From Ceratodon purpureus (Eukaryota > Streptophyta > Bryopsida > Pseudoditrichales > Ditrichaceae): a stretch of DNA of 64,000 bases. Numbering within the stretch: the stretch's first letter is position 1; every line of letters begins with the position of its first letter. The position numbers and the translations under genes are program-made. Below are positions 1 to 12,419 of the stretch, in pieces. The stretch covers positions 14,158,858-14,222,857 of the forward strand of contig CM026423.1 in assembly GCA_014871385.1 (NCBI GenBank), read 5' to 3'. The notes below the pieces were generated by a model, which had not been told where the DNA came from, did not search any database, and saw only the letters and a list, made by a program, of their open reading frames with translations.

Positions 1-63
1 ATATATCCATCTTTCTTTAAAAATATTTGTTTTATTATTTATAATGTATAGTAGTTGGGTGAG

Positions 64-780
64 AGCACAATAAAGTGGACCACAAAGTGCAACATGTGAT
101 CACTAGGAAGTGAATATGAAGTGTGCTGTTTTTTAAAGCTGATTTTGAGCATTTTGGTGTAGTTTTTGAGCATTTTAGTCACTTTTTAGGGTGTCACAAG
201 GTGTCTTACATGCATCTTCGTAAAAAAAACATCTTCAATTGAAACTTATTTTGACCGCTAGTTCTAAATCACGAAAATGAACTTTTTCAAAGTCTTAATT
301 TCTTCATTTGGGGACCTCTATTGTCTTTAGAGGATGTTTTTTTCAATTAAAAAAACAATGTTCGGTGAAAAAACTCTCCCCAAAAGTTTCACGGAAAACA
401 GCGTTTTAAAAACGTATTTTAGACACTTTTGGCCAATCTAGAACTCCAACCACAGCTGTCTAAGATCATTTCTACAAGCGTAGTGTACAAACGGAGGTCC
501 CCGCAAAGTCAAAAGTGATTTTTGTCGTAAATACGATGTAAAACAATCACTTTTCCAAATGACAGCTTTCACTTTGTCCGACTTTATGGTGTTTGTAGAG
601 GTGTCTAAACTCAACATCTTCTTCCACAAATTTGGGAAGTTGTAGAACATCAAGTCTAAATTCCGTATCCCGAACTTAATTTTCAATCAAGAAGTCCTAC
701 ATGTCACTTTCTCTACCATTTACACATAGGGCTGAAATTGTCAAATAGTTAACCACTTTTTTGGTACACTTTATTGTGCT
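64..780. mobile_element. TIR-bounded non-autonomous DNA element (717 bp)
   Basis: The two ends carry a near-perfect inverted repeat of about 19 bp: AGCACAATAAAGTGGACCA at the left and the reverse complement of AGCACAATAAAGTGTACCA at the right. The interior is AT-rich and has no credible coding frame, so this looks like a non-autonomous element or MITE. I could not find a convincing target-site duplication, so the superfamily is not assigned. Confidence 0.6.
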
Positions 781-930
781 TCCCCCCAGTTCCATTGGCA
801 CTTATATTCAATTTCCAAGTACAAAATTACATGTGAATTTAGACCTTGTAATTTTTTATATTAATAATTCCACATGTACCTTTTGTTGCCATATGTATTT
901 AGAATTAGAATTAGAAGAGTCCATCTAATT

Positions 931-1777
931 AATCCCTAAATTTCTGAGGGTATTTTTCATCAAAACAGCCCCTCTTCAAAGCAAGGTGGATTTTGCAAAC
1001 TTGGGGTCTTTATTAGTACATTTAACCGTAAGATCTTGTAGCTAACTTCTATGTCTACATGTCCACCAAATCTCACACACTCATTCTACACCAATTGCAA
1101 GATCGTAACGTTCAAAGTAGAAAAATAAGTTTTTTTTCCCTGCAAAAAAAGGGGACAACAGAGTTTTGAAGGCCCAAAAAACCATTTTTTTGCATTATGG
1201 ATTTTGGCGGTTTTGATGCACGTCAAAGAAGACTGAGTTAGCTAATTGTATTAAAAAAAAAATTATATTCAAAAAAGTTGTGGAAGGTTGCCCCAAAAAT
1301 CATCTTTCGCTAGGGGGTACACTGAAATTTACAAACAAAGGCCGTTTTTGGACAACAAAAATAGCATACGAAAAAAAATTGGATTAAAAATCCGAACGGT
1401 GGGAACATGCTCTACTGCCTTTTCTATACATAGATTTTTTTATTTTTAAAAAATATCAAAATCTCAATTTTTGGTGGAATTTCAAAGTTTTGTCTTTGGG
1501 CAGATTTTTGGAGATTTTCACAATTTTGGGCAGAATTTGCTGCATTCACAGTGGCTTAGAAAATTTCAGCAGCTGCCCAACGAACAGCGTTTGACACTTA
1601 AACCTTCATAACTTTTGATCCCGATGTCGGAATTGAAAAATAAAAATATGCATACGGAGCTCTAAAAACGACACACTTCCATTTAAAATTTCAAAAAATA
1701 CCCATCCAAATTGAAGTTGCAGGTACATGCCCAAACTCCATTTGCACCACCAGGGGGTGCATTGTCATTTAGGGGTT
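931..1777. mobile_element. TIR element, AACCCCTAAA family, diverged copy D
   Basis: The left end reads AATCCCTAAATTTCTG and the right end is the reverse complement of AACCCCTAAATGAC. The interior shares short blocks with the other members near 34.9, 55.0 and 56.8 kb, such as ACCGTAAGATCTT and TAACGTTCAAAGT. At 847 bp it is shorter and more diverged than the roughly 930-bp copies. It has no coding capacity. Confidence 0.5.
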
Positions 1778-3197
1778 AAATAATAACATCAAACTACGTG
1801 GAAAATATACCAACTATAATTGGGCTACAAGAAGAATCCACTTAGACATAAGAGTTATTTGTGAAGGCATCCGGTGTTTTAAAAAGATACCATGAATTTT
1901 GCTTTATTGTATTATTTTTTTTACTTCAAATAGTTGGGAGGCATGGAAGAACTTGGTGGTCTCACTATATTCGGTGTGTAAGAACTTGGTGGTCTCTAAA
2001 TTCAAAGAAAACTAGTTTTGTTGTCATTCCATCTTTGAGAACTAGTTTTCCTTGAGTTTATAAAAATAATGTATATTTAGGATATATTACAAATTTAGGT
2101 ATTGGATTCCCTTACCAACAACCTTTTTGTTTTTGGCTCATGCAACTTATAAGAGACTACAAAGTCTAGACATACGTCTTCATACCATTGTAAAACATCA
2201 TATGTTTTTATAATTATTTTAGCCAATTTTTTTACCATGTGAAGGAAATAGATGAAATATTATCTAATTAAATAAAAATACTATTGGAAAAAAACAATTG
2301 ATTTTATCCAAACCTTGGCCAAATAATTTATAACATTATGGCTACAGAGCCAAGTTCAGATTGCTAAGCAGTGTGTAGCGGCCCCACCAAAAGCACAGTC
2401 CTCAACACCACTCCAGCTCCCGAGTCCTCTCCCGGTCTCCAGCAAACTCAACACCACAGTCCTACCGTCCTCACCTGATTGCAACAACAATCCAGGGACA
2501 CAGCCAACAAAATCTACACGCAAAATCGTCACTGCACCCAAACCCGCCTCTATCTACACACTAAACCCTCCAAAATCCACAAAATCACCAGATAACGACA
2601 CCCATAAACACTGGCCTCCCAGAGTACCACTCTCACCGAACTCACTACTCTCCATTCAGCACACCCTAAAAGCCCCACTACCCAGAAATCCCGCCATTAT
2701 CTACATCCCCCTACACCACACTCTCTCAAATCTAACAATTCCAGACCAACATCACTTTAACGCCTTTGAGTCCCCACCATGATCATCACCGCGCCTGGAC
2801 AACACTCTCCGAGACTCACATTCAACTCTTACTCACATTTAGGGCACTCCCTCAATCCGTCACCTAAAAATCGTCACTAGACCCAAAACCACCAATATCA
2901 ACTGCCTGTGTAGATAAATCTCTCCTAGATCTACAAAACGTGGCTTTGGGGGTACAGTGACGGGGTTGGGAGTCTCCCGACACAGAGGAAAGTGATCACT
3001 GAGAGTGGACAGGACTCGGAGCAATCAGTCTGCGAGGAGCGATCGCCGCGGCAGAGATGGAGCGGGAGAGAGGTGGAATTATGGCGGAATGGTGGAGTGG
3101 GAGGGCGGGATTGAGGTAATGGCGTGGGGAGGGAGGGGGATGGGGAGTCCGATGTAGGATTGGGGAGGGTTTGATTCGAGTGGAAGGGCGGACGGCG
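1778..3197. other. Intergenic, then C-rich upstream region of the SIK1-like gene
   Basis: From 1778 to about 2370 the DNA is AT-rich and featureless. From about 2380 to 2930 it becomes strongly C/A-rich and G-poor on the + strand, then turns G-rich from about 2990 up to the start codon. The switch probably brackets the transcription start of the kinase gene. I see no clear TATA box. Confidence 0.4.
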
Positions 3198-6100
3198 ATG
3201 TCGTCGTCGGGGCTGGGCCGAAGCGATTCCAGGAGGCAGGAGGAGCTGCCGGAGTCGCCGGGGTCGCCGGGGTCGATATTCGCGACGGTGATCACGAAGC
3301 CGGACGAGGTGTCGTCGTCGGCGCAGTTCGCGACGATCGTCGAGCACAGCGGGGTGGCGGACCCGTACTCGACGGTGGTGCACAAGGCGGCCGAGAGTTT
3401 CCGGAAGAAGGAGGTGTCGCCGGGGAGTGCGCAGCAGCAGCAGCAGCAGCGGCGGGAGGGGGGAGCGAGGGCGCAGGGGAAGGGGGGCGATGTGCGGACG
3501 ACGAGTCCGTTGAATGAGAATGTGGCGTTTGAGGATCCGAGCTTGAAGTATGAGCTGCTGAATGAGCTCGGGAAGGGGAGCTACGGGGCGGTGTATAAGG
3601 CGCGGGATTTGTTGACGTCGGAGCTCGTGGCGGTGAAGGTGATATCGCTCACGGAGGGGGAGGAGGGGTATGAGGAGATTCGGGGAGAGATTGGGATGTT
3701 GCAGCAGTGCAATCATCCGAATGTGGTGCGGTACTTGGGGTCGTTTCAGGGGGAGGATTATTTGTGGATTGTGATGGAGTATTGCGGAGGCGGGAGTGTG
3801 GCAGATTTGATGAATATTACGGATGAGGCCTTGGAGGAGCAGCAAATTGCGTACATTTGTCGGGAGGCGCTCAAGGGGTTGACGTACTTGCACTCGATTT
3901 TTAAGGTGCATAGGGATATTAAGGGTGGGAATATTTTGTTGACTGAACAAGGGGAGGTTAAGCTTGGGGATTTTGGAGTCGCTGCGCAGCTTACTAGGAC
4001 AATGTCGAAACGGAATACATTCATTGGAACTCCTCATTGGATGGCGCCGGAAGTGATCCAGGAAAACCGATACGATGGCAAGGTGTGTTCATGCTCTGAT
4101 TGAGGTGTTGCTGAATTACTGGATCTTTTCATCTCTCGGTCTGTTTGGGGCAGAACGTCTTGCTGTGCTTTTTAGGGTTTAGGGTTTGGCATGGGAGTTC
4201 TTGCACAATGGGATTTCAGCCCTAAATTTCTGGGTACGACATTCTGAAGAGAGATGCTCATTGAGGAAGAGGGTTATTCACAAGTTCTCTACACTTGTTT
4301 CTCTCGGCTTTTGTCCTTACTTGATGATGATCAAAATTCATCCCTTATAAAACTTTTAGTTTGGAAGAAGAAATACAGCTAGATATATTTGTCATCCACA
4401 GCATAGGCGATTTTTGTGTAGTGGTTTCGACAAATAAACAGCACATGCCACATTATTAGGGTTTTCTGTACTTCAGTTCCGAACAACACCTTACTCCAGT
4501 AACTTGCCGCTCTTGGAGTAATGTGGCATCCTTTTCTACAACTGAAAATGTGCTTGAAATTCTCAAGCTCCTCTGACGATCCTCTTAGGCTGAACATTAT
4601 ATTAAAATTATACTAATGGCTTTCCATTTTTTTTTTAAGCAATTCACTATACAGAAACGAAGGAACAACGAAAGTTGTGCAAGCGAAAATGACGGGGAAA
4701 TGTCCAGAGCAATAGAAAGGGAGATCGTGTATTAGCTTGACTTGTCGCTAAAGCATTGTTGTGAGTGTATCGATAAGCTTACACAATCATCATCTGACTG
4801 TGGTGTCCAGCGTACATTTTTATTTTTACGTTTTAACAGTGTTCGTTCAAGGTGGGCCAACCATATCGTGCTTGAAGTTCATAGTTTGGTGGCGTGAACA
4901 GAACGTGTTCTAGGTACCCATTCATAATTTAGTGCTGAATAGGTTGTTCGCATGTTTGCAGGTGGATGTGTGGGCCCTCGGCGTTTCAGCAATTGAAATG
5001 GCGGAGGGTTTACCTCCTCGGTCGAACGTACATCCCATGAGGGTGCTCTTTATGATTTCGCGAGAACCAGCTCCAATGCTCGAAGATAAAGAGAGATGGT
5101 CTTTAGTCTTTCATGACTACGTAGCAAAGTGCCTGACTAAAGAACCACGACTTCGGCCTACTGCGAGTGCATTGCTCAGTCATAAGTTCATCGAGAAGTG
5201 CAAAGGAAGTGCCTCATCGATGCTCCCTCAAATTGAAAAGGCTAGGCGGATCAGAGCTGAAATGGCTGCTCAGGCTGCAAACTACGTTCAGGAGCAAGGA
5301 ACCGCTTCATCAGGTGGCCAATACGCTTCATGGGAGAAAGGTCAGACAGTGAAGATGCATGAAACAAGCGCAGGGACAATGCTCGTTCGTGATACCGTAG
5401 TCAAGGCATTTAGTGACACCTCTTTTGATGAGAATATGGGCACAGGCACAGTGAGAGGTCATATGACAGCAGAAATGGAAGCTAGGAGACCATTGTTCGA
5501 GGGATCAACTCTTCTTTCTATGCCTTTGACTCCTCCTGATAGTTCCTTACTCTCTAAGCCTTCGTCAGAGATCAGGGATCAAGACACTGACCAGACCCCG
5601 AGTCTAACGCCTGAAAGCAATGTAGGCCTGAGAAAACAGTTCAAGGACGGCCCAGGTCTCACTCTAGAACCTGTTACACCCCATTCTTCAAGCTCCCCCG
5701 TCTTCTCACCCATGCCGCATCAACCCATGGGCGTCAACTCCTTCGTCTCTCGACGCAGCCTCTCCTCAATGGAGGCAACACTCGGTCCGGGAACCCCTGT
5801 CGGAGGCGCCAGTCGTCCCGGATTTGGCATACAAGATAAGCTACTCTCTGTCTACGCAGCCGGCAACACAGTTCCGATTCCGTTCTTGAAAGCCACAGAC
5901 CTCTCACCTATCGCCCTCACCTTCGACAGAATCTTTGCTGATGGCCGCTCTGATCGCAGCAGCAACGTCGCTCTTGAAGCCATCCAGGACCTTTACGTTG
6001 GTGAAGGCCCTGTTAGGCGAGGCAGAAAAGTCACCAACGACATGCCGTTACCTCCGAGTGTCCATCAGCGAGCTGCGACGAGCACCACACTTCCGAATCT

Positions 6101-6227
6101 CGCTCGTTCTCTGGCGTATCACAAGCGGTGCTACGAGGAGCTTCCTTCGCAGGGATGGCAGGCCGCTCAGGAGCAGCAGATCATCCACAACTTGTCGGAC
6201 ACACTGCGCACAATTCTTCGTTTGTAA
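3198..6227 (+). CDS. SIK1: STE20/MST (Hippo-type) serine/threonine kinase, SIK1-like
   Basis: The model has two exons, 3198-4082 and 4962-6227, with a phase-0 GT-AG intron, and encodes 716 aa. The kinase domain starts near residue 120: glycine loop GKGSYG (125-130), lysine in VAVKV (147), HRDIKGGN (238-245), DFG (258-260), IGTPHW activation loop and APE (283-285). The second exon continues with VDVWALGVSAIEMAEG and HPMR, typical of GCK-II/MST kinases. A Gln run lies at 79-84 and the C-terminal tail is Ser/Pro/Thr-rich. The family is the plant Hippo kinase, acting with MOB1 in cell proliferation and expansion. The first ATG of the open frame is 3198. A single intron is few for this family. SIK1 orthology is inferred from the kinase and its downstream KARRIRAEM region. 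Confidence 0.9.
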
Positions 6228-7993
6228 TCTAAGGCTTTGTGGTGGAGCACCAAACCCGAACTCTGTTTTGTATTGTTGCCATTTATGATGTGAAGGTAGA
6301 GGACTCTTTTTAGGCATTGGAGTATACTATCAAGTTACTAATGACTTGATTACTCTTGCACAATGATAGAAGATTTCAATGTATTTGGGTAAGCATTCAA
6401 TTTGGAGATCATGTGATTCAGACATGATTTGAATTTGGATTGGTGAGAGGTAGGTAGGTTTTAGAAGCATCGCTGGGTTTGGGTGTACAGAGGTTGTACA
6501 TTTTATAGGTTGATATGTACCAATTGGTTTAGACTTAGTAGGTGATGGACAAAGGAGCTTTGTGGATTAATTAAGAATCTCTGTGTTGGATTGGGCTGTT
6601 AGAGAGAAGGGGAAGAGTGGTAAGGTATGGTATTGGTGATAATCTGAAGACATTTTCCTGCCTTTGCATCTTCTTCTTTCTCTGTGTTTTACTGGTTTCA
6701 GTCTCTTGTGATGTGCTTGGATTTTGAAATTACTTGTTCATGTATGGAAGATGTATTCATGTTAAGGGACGTCCAGATATTACTTTGTTTCGTCAAATAT
6801 TGAGATAAGGTTATTTAGAATTGGAAGGTAGAATGTAAGCATAATTCTTACAATTGACTCGTGTGAAGTGACTGTTGAAATGGAATGAGCTTGTTTCAGT
6901 ATTCAAGGTCTAGTTCAATGTTGAAACTTTAGCCAAGTCTGTGAGAAATCAACCTACTTTCACCTCTGCTATAACTAGCCAAGTGGCTCGTATGGTAGAT
7001 GAAACTTAAAGTGATTAGTGCTCCAAATTTGTGTTGTAACTCCTACACAAACACCCATCATTTGATCCAAAGTCAATGAATTTTACTATTCTCAAAACCA
7101 ATCTACTATTGACATGTCAAGTAAGAAAATTAGTACCCACATACTTTGGATTTTGGGGAGCTACTGATCAAGGTGGATCACAAAAACTTTTTGTATTCAA
7201 TTTTTTAGATTCAATACTGATAATTGTACTACAATTTCTTTGGTTAAATTCATGAAAATTATCTTTTCAGAAAGGAAAGATATCTCTTGATTTATGGCCT
7301 CATTCCCAAAAAACACATGTGTAGTGTTTGCTATCATGTATTTTGCACTCGTCCATCCACGAAAGTGGAAAGTTGGTTTGTCTTACTGTTCCTGTGTCCT
7401 ATGGGCACCGGGTCATTGGCATTACGAACGGACACTTTATTTACGCCGGCCCTACAAAAGAGTTGGTGTTTCTATCTATCTATCTATTTTATACTCCAAC
7501 CTTGGAAGTATAAGAAGTCTCAATTCAACTAACTTCCTCTCGCACACTGTACCCGTATGAAAAGCCCTAAATGTCTTCCCATCCCAAACCAATCACCACC
7601 AGCAATATCTCATTTAAAATTTCAAAACTATCACAGTACCATATTCAACGTAACAATATCCAACCTAACAATAATTCAACAGTATCATTTTACGAAAAAC
7701 TACCAAAAAAACAAAAAAAACCCCGAACGGGCAGCCAGGGATGTGAGAGAGGATGAACGAGGATGAAAAAACGAGGCCCCCCATGATCATCCAAGCCCCT
7801 AAAACCCTAAACCCTGTCTCCGAAGCCCTAACAAGGCGCAAAACCCAACACTGGCGGAGGAGCTCGTGAATGGAGCAGCGCAGCTCAATTCGCATCCCAT
7901 GGCGTCGTGACAATCCCGTTGCGGAGCGACCATCTCTGCGCACACAGAGCACCATAGCTAGGGGGGAGCCGCTGAGCTGAACCGCCAGCCAGA
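6228..7993. other. Intergenic: 3' region of kinase gene and promoter of WD40 gene
   Basis: No gene is seen. A short TCTA microsatellite lies near 7472-7490. The stretch from about 7557 to 7720 is C/A-rich and G-poor on the + strand, like the upstream regions of other genes here. Confidence 0.4.
7802..7810 (+). promoter_or_regulatory. telo-box (AAACCCTAA) upstream of the WDR75-like gene
   Basis: The motif AAACCCTAA sits about 190 bp before the start codon, in a run of CCCTAA-like repeats. Telo-boxes near the transcription start are known in plant ribosomal-protein and ribosome-biogenesis genes, which fits the gene downstream. No matching site II (TGGGCY) element was seen beside it. Confidence 0.5.
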
Positions 7994-10955
7994 ATGGTGA
8001 GCAGGGGGGGTGCCAGCCTGGTGGAGCGGGAGCCAGTGTTCTCCAGGGATGGGAAGCGCTTGCTGGTGTGCACGGCGTGCACCGTGACGGTGTTCAGTGT
8101 GCAGACGGGGGAGGTTCTGACTGTGCTCAAGGGGCACACGGGGTTCGTGAACAGCGTCGTGGTGGTGCCGAATGCGACCATATGCCATTGCTGGACTGCT
8201 GCGTTGGATGGGACTGTGCGGTTCTGGGATTTCGCTGCGGGGACTCTGTTGAGGACTGTGAATGTCGGCCATCCGGTGCAGTCTATGGTTATTCCGGAGC
8301 TTTGTAAGCCGCGGGATGCTGAGAAGGGGGACGGGAAGCGGAAGGCGCTCGTTGCGTTTCTGTCTGTCGGGTGGTATAAGGGGGTTAGTGATTCTCTCCG
8401 GAAGCTGTTGTTTGTGGGATTAGGGTTTGAAGCTGGATTTTGCGGTGTTGGTGTTGAGATGGAGTGTGTTTTTTTTTTTTTTTTTTTTTTTGGTTTTTTT
8501 GTGTGTGTTTTTGATTGATTGGAATTTGTGCAACAGGAGGCGAAGGATGAGAGCGAGGAGGATGTGAAAGGTCGGGTTATTTGTTATAATCTTACTAGTG
8601 CTAAACAAATACCTGGGCATTTGGCGAAGACGCGCTATGTGGAGACTCTCTGCGTGAGTCCTGGAGGGGGCTTGGTAGGCATGGCCGATGATCATAAGGC
8701 ATGGATTTGGATGGTGCCACAGGGTGGTATTGAGAAATCGAATGTAATTCCATGGACAATATTGCACCATACGAAAAGGATCTTGGTTCTTGCATTCGAC
8801 TCTTCGGAAACCAGGGTTGCTGCAGGAGATCATACTGGTCGTATTTTAGTGTGGGAGAATGTTGGTGACAGAACATTTTCAAGTATTGACAATGATGGAA
8901 AGGTTCGTGTGGGGAAGTTTACTCCACCGCCAAAGATCGTAATGAGAGGTAGGGTACGCGGAGGAGGAGTGCGAGGGAAAGATGATGCTGCGTCTTGTAC
9001 AACGTATCATTGGCACGCAAGGGAGGTGAAATCTCTCACGTTCACTATGGATGGAGTGTATCTTCTGTCCGGTGGATTGGAAGGAGTGCTGGTGGTTTGG
9101 CAGATGGAAACAGGGAAACGTACTTATTTGCCTCGGTTAGGTGGCGCTTTGTTTTATATCGCGCCTTCTCTTCATCCAGCACTTTTTGCAATCGCGTGCA
9201 TGGACAACTCAATAAAGCTTTTGAATACCGGTACGATGGATGTTGAAAGAACTATCCAAGGAATAAAACCCCCTTTCGTAATGCCGAAGCAGGTGTCGAT
9301 GAATCCTTCTATGGTCTCCATCGAGCCTTCGGAAGGGAAAATTGTGGTAGCCACTCACAATCTTTCTCTCCAGTTCTATGACCCTGCGAGCGACCAGCAT
9401 GTTGCTGAGCTTCAAGTCACTCCACGTAATTATGTAGTTGGTGCTCGTGAAGAAGAAGAAGAAGGGCTTTCCACATGCGTCACTCATGTTGCATTTTCAG
9501 CGGATGGATTGTGTATGGCAACTGTCGATGTGCGGATTGGAGAGCAGAGTATTGGTGGTGGTGCTTGTCTCAAATTTTGGGAAAAGAACCTTCAGAATCG
9601 GAAATTTTCTATTAATACGCAGATTGATGAGCCCCACGGTGAGTATATCGTGATATGATTTAGTAGGTCCCATGCAATTGGTTTTGTGAGAATGCTATAT
9701 CTATAAAACTTTTCATGGAGAGTAAGCTGAGAGTCTGAGGTAGTTTGTTAATGAGCTGAACATAAATGAGTTGTTAATCCATCCCTTGGAAACGGTGGTA
9801 TATTTTCTTGGCCATTTTCTTCGAGAATCCGGCAGTAATTTTTGTTTTGTTGTTTTGCTTTCCCAGAGATCTCTGCTCTCTCGTTTCAATCACGGGAGCG
9901 TATGGCTGTAAGCTGCTCCGACACAGAGTTCAAGATATGGGTGCCACATGAACGGAGAGCTTCAAGAGTGAGCTGGAGGTGTCGTTCAGTAGGGTCTTAT
10001 AGGCAGAGGCCCATCTTGGCAGCTGCATTCTCGTCTGATGGAAGTATTCTGGCGGTTGCGGCGTCTGAATTTTTAACACTGTGGAATCCTGCTACAAATA
10101 GTTTAGTTAAGGTGCTGTCTAATGCAGTCGTTCATCCCCTCCAACCCATCCACCACTTAGCTTTTGTGAATCAGTCGAATTGCTTGGTCGCAGCGTCGTC
10201 AGGTGAAAGGCCCCTCTTAACTGTTTGGGACGTCTCGACCCTTTCAGTACGGTGGTCTCAAGCAATCAGCGTGGAATCCTTGTCAGTAGACCCTATCCGA
10301 GCAAATTTTGCTGTATTAGCTGGTGTCCCTTCTGATACTTACCAAGAAGGTACGTTTGGTTTTATTTCTCTTGTTGCATATTTTTTTGACGGAAAAGTTT
10401 GACTCTTACTGATTTGTCATGTCAAGTACTTAGTATCAAGTGAATTCCTTGAAACGTGCAGGTGCAAGGAATTCAGATGCTGTTGTAGGATTGTTTGACG
10501 TTGATTCACCCGCGCCACTCCAATATTGGACTGTACGAGATGGGTTTGGAGGCACACTCTTGTACACCCCAGTCCCACAAACGTCGGCTGAAGCTCCTAA
10601 AAAAGGAGATGACAACACAATGACAGACTTAGTACCCTCCAAGAGCAAACTCACCTATTTGACTTCTACTCGGGAGTTTGTCGTGTTTGATCCTTATCAG
10701 AGAGAAGACGAACCGGAACAGCCAAAGGTTCGGGATGTATCAGTACCTGAGGAAGTCTCATCAGCCTTCACGGCTCTGTATGGTAAGGCAGTGCAACCAA
10801 AGAAGAGTGATGCTCCTGCAGATGTTCTTAGCGCTCTAAGTAAAGCTCCATGGGGAACTCTGTTGAATGGACCGTCGCATGTGCTCCCTTCTCTTAGTGT
10901 AGTCTGCATTCCGTTCATGGATTCACTACTGAAAAAGCGAACAGAACAGACATGA
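7994..10955 (+). CDS. WD40 protein, WDR75/Utp17-like U3 snoRNP component
   Basis: Four exons (7994-8383, 8537-9638, 9867-10349, 10462-10955) join in frame to give 822 aa, close to the roughly 830 aa of human WDR75. Landmarks shared with WDR75 in the same order are the N-terminal VFSRDGKRLLV repeat, LDGTVRFWDF, the YHWHAREVKSLTF...LLSGG block, LPRLGGALFYI, INTQIDEPHEISALSF across the exon 2/3 junction, and a C-terminal SHVLPSLSVVCIPFMDSLL block. WDR75/Utp17 is a t-UTP protein of the small-subunit processome, needed for pre-rRNA transcription and 18S processing in the nucleolus. The first donor (GGG|GTTAGT at 8384) is the weakest junction but keeps phase. A T run lies in intron 1. A telo-box lies upstream. 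Confidence 0.88.
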
Positions 10956-12358
10956 ATGAACTCCATATTGCAGTTAGACTTTCTCAATAGAATTTCTGGT
11001 AGGTTAAAACCCAAGGGCCTTTAGAATTGAACTTAGCGCAAGATTTTGAACGAAGACTTACTTGAAAGATTCAATATATCTGTCATGCTGCTTCATGGGC
11101 GTGGCTGGGCTCATACACTCTGAAGTAGGGTCGTAACAGCCGAGTGACCAGAATTTGGTATTTTAGAATTAGACTGGCTTGTGAATCTTATCACAGCTTC
11201 AACACTCACTTCTGGGAATCTTTTTGACTCAAGTGTGAGATAATCTATTCTTTCCTTGCGTGAACACTGCTGATATTTATCGGTAGGTTGTCCAAGGATC
11301 TTTTACAACTCGAAAATGTGTCATCTACCAAGTGTATTGGGGTACTTTCAGTTCCATTTTCGAGCTATCAAGTAATGTGATAATCAGCTGGGAGATTTGT
11401 CATCAAAATATGCTTACATTCTGATGTGTGGGTTTTGAATTGTGTAATCAATCTTTCAAAAGAAATGAACTTTTTTTCTATGAAAACTGTACAATAATTT
11501 TTATACTTAATTTATTCATTTTAAGACATAAAACAAAAACATAAAACATATTTTGTGATATTTGCCTATTTCAAACCATTTTGTGGCCATTCTTTTTAAG
11601 TATCAAAATTCAAAATAAAATAAAATTTGGAGACAAATCTCATTTCACCAAAAAAAAATTAAAAAATAGATATCATTTGAAGGTGAATAAATGTGCGATC
11701 GACATATAATATGTCATTTGAAAGATCATAAAATATCAAAATTAAAGTTCTTGGTTTTTAAAAAATATATGTTGCTAAAATCCCATACAAGTCAATATTT
11801 TATTTCAATGCTATTATAAGAAATGTGAATTGAAATACAACTCCAAGTTCATTACAATGCTACAAAGTTCAAGTTCATTACAACTCCAAGTTCTATTGAA
11901 CCAGTTCATTACAATGCTACAAAGTTTTAGATCCAAAATATCTTGAATAGACCTTTTAAGAAATTGAAAAGCACTTAAGGATAAAAAAAAATATAAACAA
12001 TAGATTTTCATTAAAATACATCAACAAAATAAATGTCAAAGTTTTGGTCAGTTCCAACCATGATTACTTGTAATTATTTTGGTGAAATTGTTAAGGAATT
12101 TGCTATATTTGATGAGGGGCAAGAGAGGAAACATTGGATTGTTGGAGCTTCCCAAAGTTAATCTGGGTCTATTGGAGCTTACTTTGTAAGTATGACCTCT
12201 TCTTAGAGCTTTTCAAATACAAGAAGTTGCCTATTTTGCCCCTACTCTAATTTTTTAGAAAAAATGGCATAATTGACTCAACAAATTACTCTTTGGAATG
12301 AAAATTAGTTTGTGACAATTGAAGTAAAGTATCTCTTGTTTTAATATATATATTGTCA
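10956..12358. other. Intergenic AT-rich DNA
   Basis: This is the 3' flank of the WD40 gene followed by AT-rich sequence with short direct repeats near 11845-11925, where a unit around AAGTTCATTACAATGCTAC recurs. No gene is supported. Confidence 0.4.
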
Positions 12359-12419
12359 AGCTTGTGATTGCCACTGATCCATGATCTATAAGCGCCATCT
12401 ACAAGAAGTGATCCCTGAC
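12359..12419 (+). repeat. Left fragment of the 148-bp tandem repeat
   Basis: This 61-bp piece ends in GCCATCTACAAGAAGTGATC followed by CCTGAC. It matches the end of the monomers found at 17758-18128, on the far side of the LINE. It is therefore the left part of an array split by the insertion. Confidence 0.6.

Noticed and set aside
2931-4037. 368-codon open frame on the minus strand
   Set aside because: It lies opposite the GC-rich first exon of the kinase. Its protein is Pro/Leu/His/Arg-rich without motifs, the usual shadow of a real gene.
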